From: CAIKMD01 sp963702925
GTDB lineage: Bacteria > Pseudomonadota > Alphaproteobacteria > ATCC43930 > CGMCC-115725
DNA: 64,000 nt
Direction: 5' to 3'
Assembly: GCA_963702925.1 (NCBI GenBank)
Contig: OY969771.1
Coordinates: 1,178,001-1,242,000, forward strand
Part shown: positions 8,139 through 15,571 of the stretch, one piece after another
Layout: each line of letters opens with the position of its first letter
How positions within the stretch are numbered: position 1 is the first letter of the stretch
Notes under the pieces: generated by a model
Told to the model about the DNA's origin: nothing
What the model saw: the letters and a program-made list of their open reading frames with translations, nothing else
Databases searched by the model: none
Made by a program: the position numbers and the translations under genes

Positions 8139-8783
8139 TCACCCGGTCGCCAGCAGCCAGACCCCGCGCAAGCCAAAACCGAGCATCAGCAGGCCGGTCG
8201 CCGTTTGAGCGACCACAGCCCAGATCGCGCCGGTGGCGGCAAAGCCGAGGCGCGCGGTTGTCGTGCACAGCACGACGCACCACGATGCCGCGCCGAGAAT
8301 GACCGAGAAGGCGATCACGAGCGCGCCAGCGAAACCTTGTTGCAGGCTTTCCGAACGGCCGATCACGGCGAGCCAGAATGCCAGATTCCACGGGCTGCTG
8401 AGCGCCATGAAGAGGCCGAGAACGTAGCCGCTGCGCGCGCCGCGGAAGCCACACGCCTCGTTCGGCGCGATTTCCTGCCCGCGGTCATGCCAGCGCCGCC
8501 ACGCACCCGCGAGAAAAATCGCGGCGAGAAAAAACAGCAACGCCGTACTAATGAGGGCCAGCGCGAAACGCGCTTGCGGTCCGACCAGGAAGCCCGCGCC
8601 CAAAGCGACAAAAGCCGCCCAGAGCGCGTCGCCCGAACACGCGCCGAGACCGACGGAAAAGGCCGGCATAAAGCCGCGCGTCAGGCCGCGCCGGACCATC
8701 TCGGCATTGATCGGACCGGGCGGCCAGGCCACCGACCAGCCGAGCACGAAGCCGTCAGCGATCAGCGGCGCGAAACCGGTCAC
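8139..8783 (-). CDS. LysE/RhtB-type amino-acid exporter
   Basis: About 214 residues from a GTG at 8783 that overlaps the stop of the phosphoesterase gene (GTGA). The start of the mature protein (FAPLIADGFVLGWSVAWPPG then PINAEMVRRGLTRGF) matches the LysE-family pattern of a first membrane helix ending in PGP and followed by a regular arrangement of six predicted segments (FSVGLGACSGDALWAAFVAL; RFALALISTALLFFLAAIFL; YVLGLFMALSSPWNLAFWLA; GALVIAFSVILGAASWCVVL; WAVVAQTATGLLMLGFGL). The substrate is not predictable from sequence. The open frame extends upstream but only as a shadow of the phosphoesterase gene. Confidence 0.8.
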   Translation of the reverse strand: MTGFAPLIADGFVLGWSVAWPPGPINAEMVRRGLTRGFMPAFSVGLGACSGDALWAAFVALGAGFLVGPQARFALALISTALLFFLAAIFLAGAWRRWHDRGQEIAPNEACGFRGARSGYVLGLFMALSSPWNLAFWLAVIGRSESLQQGFAGALVIAFSVILGAASWCVVLCTTTARLGFAATGAIWAVVAQTATGLLMLGFGLRGVWLLATG

Positions 8784-9619
8784 ATTGGGGAAGGCGCCGC
8801 CATGCGGCCAAGCGGCGGCAGAACCGCATCGAGCTTGCCGCCGATGCGCAGCGGCCAAATTCCGCGGGCCAAACCAGTCGCGTCGTCGGTCTCGACCACC
8901 ACGCCGCAAACGGTCGGCTCGCCCGCCGCGACTTCGAGCCTCTCGCCCGGCAGCTTCTTGACGAAGCGCGCGATGGCCGGCTCCTTCTGCATGCCGATGA
9001 CGGATTCGTAATCGCCGCACATGCCGAGATCGGTCATATAGGCCGTGCCCTTGGCGAGAATGCGGTAATCCGCAGTCGGAACGTGGCTATGCGTGCCGAC
9101 CACCGCCGAAGCGCGCCCGTCGCAGAAATGCCCCATCGCATGCTTTTCGGAACTCGCCTCGCCGTGAAAATCGAGCAGGATCGCCGACACCGAGCCGAGC
9201 GGATGCGTTTTGAGCAGACGGTCGAGCGCCGCAAAGGGATCGTCGATCGCGTCCATGAACAGCCGCGCCATGGCGTTGACCACCATCACCTTGCGGCCGT
9301 CGCCGAGCGCGTAGATGCCATGGCCGTTGCCCGGCGTGCCCGGCGGGAAGTTGACCGGCCGCAGCAGCCGCGGATCGGTCGCGATATAGGTCATGATCTC
9401 GCGCCGGTCCCAGACATGGTTGCCGGTGGTGATGACATCGACGCCGCCGGCATAGAGCTCGGCGCAGATCGTATCGGTGATGCCGAAACCATGCGCCGCG
9501 TTCTCGCCATTGGCGACGACGAAGTCGAGCGCGAGCTGGCGGCGCAAGCGCGGCACCTCGGCGGCAACGGCTTCGCGCGCGCGGCGGCCGACGATGTCAC
9601 CGCAAAGAAGAAATCGCAT
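8780..9619 (-). CDS. YmdB-type metallophosphoesterase (TIGR00282 family)
   Basis: 279 residues starting MRFLLCGDIVGRRAREAVA. Metal-binding motifs of the calcineurin-like fold are visible in order: GDIVG, NGENAAHGFGIT, TTGNHVWDRREI, ILLDFHGEASSEKHAMG and VVGTHSHVPTADYRIL. The family includes B. subtilis YmdB, a cyclic-nucleotide phosphodiesterase that affects biofilm and nanotube formation; its alphaproteobacterial role is not settled. It lies directly downstream of 6S RNA, where relatives often have fthC first (see findings). Confidence 0.93.
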   Translation of the reverse strand: MRFLLCGDIVGRRAREAVAAEVPRLRRQLALDFVVANGENAAHGFGITDTICAELYAGGVDVITTGNHVWDRREIMTYIATDPRLLRPVNFPPGTPGNGHGIYALGDGRKVMVVNAMARLFMDAIDDPFAALDRLLKTHPLGSVSAILLDFHGEASSEKHAMGHFCDGRASAVVGTHSHVPTADYRILAKGTAYMTDLGMCGDYESVIGMQKEPAIARFVKKLPGERLEVAAGEPTVCGVVVETDDATGLARGIWPLRIGGKLDAVLPPLGRMAAPSPM

Positions 9620-9679
9620 GCGCCGTCACTGAAGTTGGTCGAGGGGAGAAAGTCGAGAAGGTGGAGCCGCGACGGCCGT

Positions 9680-9825
9680 CGGCATAGCTTTACCCTCGTG
9701 GCCCGCTTACGCAGGTGGGAACCATATAACGAAACCAGGGTTTCGTCAGGGACAGCCCCCTAGAGGAACATATCGGCCCCGGGGTGTTGCGGCCTAACGC
9801 ACCGCGCAGCCCCAACCTCTCGGGG
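9680..9825 (-). ncRNA. ssrS: 6S RNA (regulator of sigma-70 RNA polymerase)
   Basis: The gap downstream of zapA has alphaproteobacterial 6S features on the minus strand. These are a GC-rich left arm (GAGAGGTTGGGGCTGCGCGG), the conserved GGGGGCTGTCCCTGACG followed by an AAACC/GGTTT hairpin, and a right arm with GGTTCCCACCTGCG...GCGGGCCACGAGGG. The zapA-6S arrangement is standard in this class. 6S RNA mimics an open promoter and sequesters housekeeping RNA polymerase in stationary phase. The ends are approximate (plus or minus 15 nt). Identification is by motif and position; I could not run a covariance model. Confidence 0.8.
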
Positions 9826-10152
9826 TCATATGTGGGACGATTCAAGCCGCGCCGCAACCGCTTCGACGCGGGCGGCGAGACGGTCGATGCCCGTGGCGAC
9901 GGCATGGTCGCCGGTTGACGGCGCCGGCGCGGCCGAATCGCGCAACGCTTCGTGCGCTTCGGCGAGCTCGTCGGCCAGCACCAGGGCCGCAAGGACCAGA
10001 AGCCGCGCTTCGCCGGCCTGGCCGACTTGGCGGGCAAACTCGGCGACCTTGCCGTCGATGATGCTGGCAAGGTCGCGAATGCGCTCTTCCTCGCCCTCCT
10101 GGCAGGCGACCGGATAGGCGCGACCATTGATCGTGACGGAAACCTGCGGCAT
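9826..10152 (-). CDS. zapA: Cell-division protein ZapA
   Basis: 108 residues beginning MPQVSVTINGRAYPVACQEG, the typical ZapA N-terminus. A long helical, coiled-coil C-terminal half follows (IDGKVAEFARQVGQAGEARL through LAEAHEALRD). ZapA cross-links FtsZ filaments. ATG at 10152 overlaps the stop of the small upstream gene (TGATG). 6S RNA follows immediately. Confidence 0.92.
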   Translation of the reverse strand: MPQVSVTINGRAYPVACQEGEEERIRDLASIIDGKVAEFARQVGQAGEARLLVLAALVLADELAEAHEALRDSAAPAPSTGDHAVATGIDRLAARVEAVAARLESSHI

Positions 10153-10346
10153 CAGCTCTCCAGCAATTGATCGAGCCGCAGAATGGCTTGATCGAGCCGC
10201 TCGGCGACCGCCGCCGTCGTTTCGGTCGGCGCGGCAGCGGCTTTGGCCGAGGCTTTGCGGCCGGTGCTGCGCGGCAATGCCGATGCCGCCTCGAGCCGCG
10301 CGACCGCCCGTTCCAAACGATGCGCGGCCTGCTCCAATTCGGTCAT
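10152..10346 (-). CDS. Small coiled-coil protein upstream of zapA (DUF4164-like)
   Basis: 64 residues: heptad-like N-terminus MTELEQAAHRLERAVARLEA, an Ala/Ser/Lys-rich middle, then a second helix AAVAERLDQAILRLDQLLES. A run of five G lies 8 nt before ATG at 10346 and favours it over a GTG two codons earlier. Small genes of this kind commonly precede zapA in alphaproteobacteria; no function is established. It is coupled to zapA by a 1-nt TGATG overlap, so a division-related role is a reasonable but unproven inference. The 192 bases upstream (10347-10538) hold the divergent promoter region with the ParB-like gene. Confidence 0.75.
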   Translation of the reverse strand: MTELEQAAHRLERAVARLEAASALPRSTGRKASAKAAAAPTETTAAVAERLDQAILRLDQLLES

Positions 10347-10538
10347 ATTCACAACCCCCGTGACGCTGCCCCGAGATTATGCCGGGCGGCGGCCGCGTCA
10401 ACCATTCGTTAGTGGCTTGCCGATTATGGTTAATGACGCATGAATGGCAATGCGGCAATCGGCTTGAGCGACGACCATTTGAAGCCGTGAAGGCTTATAG
10501 GTTAACGTAACGGTCGCTGGTGCAAGGAATTTGGTGTG

Positions 10539-11435
10539 ATGACCCCCGCGGCTGCCAACTGGCGATTTGATCGTTTGTCGGCCAGTACCCGAGAAGCGGC
10601 CGAAATCGCCTCGCTCGGTGCCGGCCTCTCCCTGTCGGCCTGGCTGAGCGGCGTGATCGATGAAGCCTGCGCGACCGAAGCGCTCGCGCCATCCAGCGAA
10701 ACCGCGACCGACCTGCAACCCGGAACCGAAATCGGCGATCTCGACCGTTTGGCGGCGTCGCATCGGGCGGAACAGGTTGCGGAGGCAGCCGAGGCTGAAG
10801 CCGCCGAAGCCGTGCCGCTCGCCGAAGCCGGGGCGGGTGCCGTCATGCTGCCGGTGGCGTCCATGGCGCCGGCCGGGCTCGGCACGCGCCGCGACGACGA
10901 TGCGAGCGACGCCCTGCTGACCGATATCGCCAATCGCGGCGTGCGCGAGCCCCTGCTCATCCGCAACGCCGACGGCTCGGCCAACCGCTACGAAATCATT
11001 TGCGGTCACCGGCGGTGGCGCGCGGCGCAGCGCGTCGGCCTCGCGCGCATCCCCGCAACCATCTGCACCTATGACGACGCGCATGCGATCCTCGCGTCCC
11101 TGCGCGACAATCTCCAGCAAGGCGATTTGTCGCCGATCGATGAAGCACAGACCTATCTGCGTCTCCTGACGCGTTGCGCCGTCGACACCGCCGCGATCGT
11201 CGAGGCCAGCGGCCGCGATCGCCAGCACATCATCCGCAGCGTTCGTCTTCTCGGCTTGCCGCCGGCGGTGCGCCAGGCGATCAGCGACGGGTTGCTGTCG
11301 CCCGCGCACGCCGATCTGCTGCTCGACGCCCCCAATCCCGAAGCCCTGGCCGACGAGATCATGACCGCGCGGCTGAGCATCGAGGCCACGCGCGAACGCG
11401 TTGCGGCGCCGACAACGCAAGAGGCGGCGCCGTGA
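10539..11435 (+). CDS. ParB-fold DNA-binding protein with an extra N-terminal module
   Basis: 298 residues. Residues 13-44 form a helical module ending SLSAWLSGVIDEAC that resembles a ribbon-helix-helix or 'SxxEWL' motif. An acidic Ala/Glu linker follows (about 70-115). The ParB N-terminal domain includes the CTP-binding P-motif GHRRWRAA (156-163) and NLQQGDLSPIDEAQ (about 191-204). A KorB/ParB-type helix-turn-helix comes next (AAIVEASGRDRQHIIRSVRL), followed by LPPAVRQAISDGLLSPAHAD. The usual ParB C-terminal dimerisation domain appears absent, and no ParA gene is nearby. AAGGA precedes the start; a GTG one codon earlier is possible. Its stop overlaps the GTG of the Sel1 gene. It is probably not the chromosomal ParB of parABS. 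Confidence 0.85.
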   Translation: MTPAAANWRFDRLSASTREAAEIASLGAGLSLSAWLSGVIDEACATEALAPSSETATDLQPGTEIGDLDRLAASHRAEQVAEAAEAEAAEAVPLAEAGAGAVMLPVASMAPAGLGTRRDDDASDALLTDIANRGVREPLLIRNADGSANRYEIICGHRRWRAAQRVGLARIPATICTYDDAHAILASLRDNLQQGDLSPIDEAQTYLRLLTRCAVDTAAIVEASGRDRQHIIRSVRLLGLPPAVRQAISDGLLSPAHADLLLDAPNPEALADEIMTARLSIEATRERVAAPTTQEAAP

Positions 11436-12922
11436 TCGACGAGCTCGAAGGCAGCGCGATCAACGTTACCGATCCATGGCAGGCGATCGAGATCGACGCG
11501 ACGATCCGCGAGCGTGCCGAAAAAGCCGCCGCAGCCACGGGTCTTCCGATCGAGCAATGGCTCGAGCGCGCGATCTGCCGCGCTTGCTCCCTCGCCGCCA
11601 CGGGACCGCTTATTCCAACGGAAGCCGGCGCCGCCGCTTTGACAGCGGCGCAAGACGCGCCTGGGCTGGAGACACAACAAACGGCGGCCGACTCTTTTGT
11701 CGAGCCGGTCGATGCGGAAACGCACGCGCCAAGCGCGCTTTCCCTTCAAGCGATCGCGCAGAAGATCTCGCTGCATTGGGCTTTGCTGGGTGCGGGCATC
11801 GCGGCCGCGCTGCTCGCCGGCGTGATCAGCGCTCAATACCTCATTCCGGACCGCTCCGGCGCGATCCGCGTTGCGCTCGGCCCGACCGCCGCACCAAGCC
11901 TCGGGACCGGGGCGACGCCGGCGGAAACCGTCTCGACGCAAGCGGCTTCATCGTCACCGCCACCGCCTGCCATCGAGCAAACCTCGGCGCCGAGCGCTGC
12001 GGCACCGCCCCCGCCCTCCTCCGTGGCCGCACTGCCCCAGCCATCCGCACCCAACGCAGCGCCCGCGACGGCGAGTCAATCGCCGGCGACGGCGTCGCCC
12101 AACGCCCGCGATGCCGCAAAGCCCGCGGCACCCAATCAAACGCCGCAGGCGAAAGGCGATACGCCGGCATCGGCGCCGCGCCAGACCGCCTTGGCAAAAC
12201 CGCCGCAGGCGCCCGCCGTCAAGTCGCCGCCCGGCAAAGCGCCCGACAAGACCGGAAAAGTCGACAATGCCGAACCGCCGACCGACCCGCAAAAGCTCGC
12301 GCCCTGGCTCGAGCAGCGTGCCGGTAACGGCGACGCGGTCGCGCAATACCGGCTCGGCGTGCTCTATGCCTTGGGCGAGGGCGTGACCCAGGATTATCAG
12401 CGTGCCGCTGCGCTGTTCAAAGCGGCGGCGACAGCCGGCGTGACCGAGGCCGAATACAACATCGCCGTCATGTATAGCGAAGGGCTCGGCGTCGACCGCG
12501 ACCCGAGTCAGGCAATGGAGTGGTATCGCAAATCCGCGGCGCAAGGCAGCGGCAATGCCGCCTTCAATCTCGGCGTCGCCTATTCCAACGGCGTCGGCGT
12601 CGAGCAAAGCATGGAGCAGGCAGCGCAATGGTTCCGCCGCGCGGCCGAAGCGGGGGTGGTCAACGCCCAGTTCAATCTCGGTCTGCTTTATGAGCGCGGC
12701 AATGGCGTGCCGGCCTCGCAGACCGAAGCCTATGCTTGGTATTCGGCCGCTGCCACGCGCGGCGACGCCGGTGCCGCGCAACGCCGCGACCGGCTGGCCA
12801 GCACGCTCTCGCCGACGGTGCTGAAAGATGCACAAACGCGCGCCGACCAAATTCAGTCGTCAATTCAAGGCGGCGCCCCGCCCACTTCCGGCGTCGTGCC
12901 GGCCGCGCAGCGCAAGCCTTAA
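11432..12922 (+). CDS. Membrane-anchored Sel1-repeat protein sharing its N-terminal module with the ParB-like protein
   Basis: 496 residues from GTG at 11432 (GTGA overlap with the ParB-like gene). Residues 21-52 (ending GLPIEQWLERAICRAC) align without gaps to residues 13-44 of the upstream protein. A single membrane helix spans about 116-138 (WALLGAGIAAALLAGVISAQ). A long Pro/Ala/Ser region (about 140-285) is probably periplasmic. Four Sel1/TPR-like repeats fill about 290-455 (YRLGVLYALGEGVTQDYQRA; YNIAVMYSEGLGVDRDPSQA; FNLGVAYSNGVGVEQSMEQA; FNLGLLYERGNGVPASQTEA). This layout resembles polar scaffold proteins such as PodJ in general form, but I cannot assign a function. Its stop shares TTAA with convergent ispE. 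Confidence 0.85.
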   Translation: MIDELEGSAINVTDPWQAIEIDATIRERAEKAAAATGLPIEQWLERAICRACSLAATGPLIPTEAGAAALTAAQDAPGLETQQTAADSFVEPVDAETHAPSALSLQAIAQKISLHWALLGAGIAAALLAGVISAQYLIPDRSGAIRVALGPTAAPSLGTGATPAETVSTQAASSSPPPPAIEQTSAPSAAAPPPPSSVAALPQPSAPNAAPATASQSPATASPNARDAAKPAAPNQTPQAKGDTPASAPRQTALAKPPQAPAVKSPPGKAPDKTGKVDNAEPPTDPQKLAPWLEQRAGNGDAVAQYRLGVLYALGEGVTQDYQRAAALFKAAATAGVTEAEYNIAVMYSEGLGVDRDPSQAMEWYRKSAAQGSGNAAFNLGVAYSNGVGVEQSMEQAAQWFRRAAEAGVVNAQFNLGLLYERGNGVPASQTEAYAWYSAAATRGDAGAAQRRDRLASTLSPTVLKDAQTRADQIQSSIQGGAPPTSGVVPAAQRKP

Positions 12923-13827
12923 GTCAGTCTTCCCGCTGCGACCCACCAACCCGGCTCTTCGCCGCGCAACCGCGCCGCGGCCGCCCGCGCCGCTTCCGTG
13001 TCGGTGAACAAAGCAAAGCAGGTCGCGCCGCTGCCGCTCATGCGCGCCAGCAATGCACCTTTCGCCGCCGCAAGCCGATCAAGCACGGCGGCGATCGCCG
13101 GCACCTGCGCGATGGCCGCGTCGGTGAGGTCGTTGTGCCGCTCGGCCAGCACAGATGCGAGCGCCGCGACATCGGCGGGCGGCGCGGAGAAACGCGCGGC
13201 GGCGGAGAACGCGCGGCGGTGCGCCTTGAACACGGAGGGTGTCGGCAACGGAATCCCGGGATTGACCAGCACCAGCGCCGCCGGTGGCAAAGCCGGCGCG
13301 CGTTCGATCTTTTCGCCGATGCCGCCGAGCCAGGACGGGCGCGCGGCGACGCAGACCGGCACGTCGGCGCCGAGCGTCACGGCGATGTCGCGCAGCGCAG
13401 TCTCGTCGAGCGCGGCATGCCAAAGCACGGCCAGCGCCTTCAAGGCCGCTGCAGCGTCGCTCGAGCCGCCGCCGATGCCGGATGCGACCGGAAGATTTTT
13501 TTCGAGACGCAGCGCGACCTCGGGCGCGCGACCGAGCCGGCGCGCCAAGGCTTCCGCCGCGCGCCAGACGAGATTGGTTGAATCATTATCCGCAAGCGCG
13601 CCGGCAAAGGGACCTTCGACCGCGAGGCTGAGGCCCGGCGCGGAAACCGCCGCGACGCGGTCGGCGATGTCGGCAAAGGCAACCAAGCTGTCGAGCAGGT
13701 GATAGCCGTCTTCGCGCCGGCCGACGACGTGAAGGTAGAGGTTGAGCTTGGCTGGCGCCGGCCACCAACGCGGCGCCGGCGCGATCTCAACCGCCACGCA
13801 CCGTCTCGGGCGGCCCGGTGAGGCCAT
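12919..13827 (-). CDS. ispE: 4-diphosphocytidyl-2-C-methyl-D-erythritol kinase IspE
   Basis: GHMP-family kinase of the MEP isoprenoid pathway. The N-terminus contains PAPAKLNLYLHVVGRREDGY, the ATP-binding glycine loop is PVASGIGGGSSDAAAALKAL, and the C-terminal motif is ARMSGSGATCFALF. It phosphorylates CDP-ME in the cytoplasm. The frame opens at ATG 13827 (302 residues, 41-nt overlap with the TPR gene). GTG at 13797 (292 residues, 11-nt overlap) fits the family's short N-terminus better, so the start is uncertain. Confidence 0.95.
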   Translation of the reverse strand: MASPGRPRRCVAVEIAPAPRWWPAPAKLNLYLHVVGRREDGYHLLDSLVAFADIADRVAAVSAPGLSLAVEGPFAGALADNDSTNLVWRAAEALARRLGRAPEVALRLEKNLPVASGIGGGSSDAAAALKALAVLWHAALDETALRDIAVTLGADVPVCVAARPSWLGGIGEKIERAPALPPAALVLVNPGIPLPTPSVFKAHRRAFSAAARFSAPPADVAALASVLAERHNDLTDAAIAQVPAIAAVLDRLAAAKGALLARMSGSGATCFALFTDTEAARAAAARLRGEEPGWWVAAGRLT

Positions 13828-15502
13828 GATCGAGCTTGGCCTGGATGCCCTTCACCTCATCCGCCTCGGGCTGGAACTGCAGCGCGCGCTTCCATTGAAA
13901 CCGCGCCTCGGCGACCCGGCCCGAGCGCCAATAGGCATCGCCGAGATGATCGTTGATGGTCGGGTCCTCGGGCAAAAGCTCGATCGCGCGTTCGAGATAG
14001 CGTGTCGCTTGCGCGAAATCGCCGAGGCGAAAATAGGCCCAGCCGAGACTGTCGACGATATAGCCGTCGCTCGGACGCAATTGTACCGCGCGCTGGATCA
14101 TGCCCAGCGCATCGTGGAGGTTCTGGCCCTTGTCGATCCAGGAATAGCCGAGATAGTTCAGCACCAGCGGCTGGTCCGGCTGCAAATCGAGCGCGTGCTT
14201 CAGGTCCGCCTCGGCACGCGGCCAATCGCTGGAACGTTCGAGCGCGACGCCGCGGCTGTAGAACAACCGCCAATCGCCGCTTTGCGGCTGAGGGGTGCGC
14301 GCGATCGCCGAATCATAAGCGGATACCGCCTCGGCGAAACGCTTATGCGCGCGCAAAATATCGCCCAGCTCGACCAGCGCCTCGGGACGAGTCGGTCGCT
14401 CCGCCGCCATCGCCTTCAACTGCGCCACGGCTTCGTCGGTGCGGTTGAGCGCATCGAGCTCGAGCGCCGCGCGCAACCGCGCCATCCACGAGAAGGGCGA
14501 TGTCGCATCGACCGCCTGGTAGAGCGCCAGCGCATCGGCGGGACGGTCCTCGGCATCGCGGATTTCGGCGATCAGCATTTGCGCGAGCGCGAAATTGGGC
14601 GCGAGATCGAGCGCGAGCCGGGCATAAACCAGCGCCGCATCGCTCGTCTCGCGCTGGTTCAGCAGCCCGGCGAGGTCGAACAGGCCTTCCGCCGCGCCGT
14701 CGCGAGGCGAGGCGATGAGCCGCGGCGGCACCACGCCGCGATCGATCCGCGCGATCGCGCTGCCCGCCATGTCGGCAAGCCCTTGCTCGCCGACGCTGCG
14801 TTGATAAAGACCGCGGGCTTCCTCGGCGCGACCGTGACGCTCGAGGAAATTGCCCGCGAGCTCGGTGACGCGCCAGGTGGGCGCCTGCGTGCCGCCGATA
14901 AGTTTGCCATAAGCTGCCGCGGCATCGTCGACGCGATCGGCGTAGTCCGCGATCAGCGCCGCGTGCAGGTCGCGCAGCGGCTGCAGACCGCTGCTGCCGC
15001 CCACCACGTCGAGCGCTTGCAACGCCGGCGCCGGATGCCCTTGCCCGGCCTCCGCCCAAGCCTGCAACAGCGGCACCGCGAAACGCTGCGCGCCGTCACG
15101 CGGCATCGTGGCGGCTTCTTGCGCCGCGACGTCGTAGCGGCCGGCCTTGATGTCCTGTTCGAGCAGCACGAGCCCGGCAAGCCCCGAGCGCCCGTCGATT
15201 TCCGCCACGCGCTGCGCCAACGGGACCGCATCGTCGAGCCGCCCTTCGGATATCCGCAGCAAGAAGGTGCGGCGAACGAGATCGTAATTGCCGCTATCGG
15301 CGGCGAGGGCGCGATCGAAGAACTGCGCCGCATTGCCGTAATCGTGTTCGGTCTGGGCGTGGCGCGCCGCGAGATAGCTGCCGAGCGCGCTTTGCGGCGT
15401 CGCCGCCGGCGCCTTGGCCTGCCTACCGGCGCTCGCGCAGGCGCCAACCAAGAGCAGCACGGCCAGCGACGCGACGCGACGCGACGTCCAAAACCGATTC
15501 AT
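13787..15502 (-). CDS. TPR-repeat outer-membrane lipoprotein
   Basis: About 571 residues from ATG at 15502. Signal peptide with lipobox LLVGAC (Cys22 from this start). The rest is helical TPR repeats: GNAAQFFDRALAADSGNYDL near the N-terminus, ALVYARLALDLAPNFALAQM in the middle, and ADLKHALDLQPDQPLVLNYL, LGMIQRAVQLRPSDGYIVDS and ATRYLERAIELLPEDPTIND near the end. Proteins of this type are common directly upstream of ispE in Rhodospirillales-like genomes. They probably act as periplasmic scaffolds, but no specific role is known. Starts at 15520 and 15556 are also open; 15502 places the signal peptide at the N-terminus. Confidence 0.85.
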   Translation of the reverse strand: MNRFWTSRRVASLAVLLLVGACASAGRQAKAPAATPQSALGSYLAARHAQTEHDYGNAAQFFDRALAADSGNYDLVRRTFLLRISEGRLDDAVPLAQRVAEIDGRSGLAGLVLLEQDIKAGRYDVAAQEAATMPRDGAQRFAVPLLQAWAEAGQGHPAPALQALDVVGGSSGLQPLRDLHAALIADYADRVDDAAAAYGKLIGGTQAPTWRVTELAGNFLERHGRAEEARGLYQRSVGEQGLADMAGSAIARIDRGVVPPRLIASPRDGAAEGLFDLAGLLNQRETSDAALVYARLALDLAPNFALAQMLIAEIRDAEDRPADALALYQAVDATSPFSWMARLRAALELDALNRTDEAVAQLKAMAAERPTRPEALVELGDILRAHKRFAEAVSAYDSAIARTPQPQSGDWRLFYSRGVALERSSDWPRAEADLKHALDLQPDQPLVLNYLGYSWIDKGQNLHDALGMIQRAVQLRPSDGYIVDSLGWAYFRLGDFAQATRYLERAIELLPEDPTINDHLGDAYWRSGRVAEARFQWKRALQFQPEADEVKGIQAKLDHGLTGPPETVRGG

Positions 15503-15571
15503 CGCCGAGCTGATTTCCATCGCAACCACTTTAAGGACAAAGCGAGGTGAATACACCCCCCGCCTGGCAAA

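Noticed and set aside
13742..15550. A 602-residue plus-strand frame opposite the TPR lipoprotein gene
   Set aside because: Arg-rich low-complexity translation with no motif; the opposite strand has a lipobox and TPR repeats.
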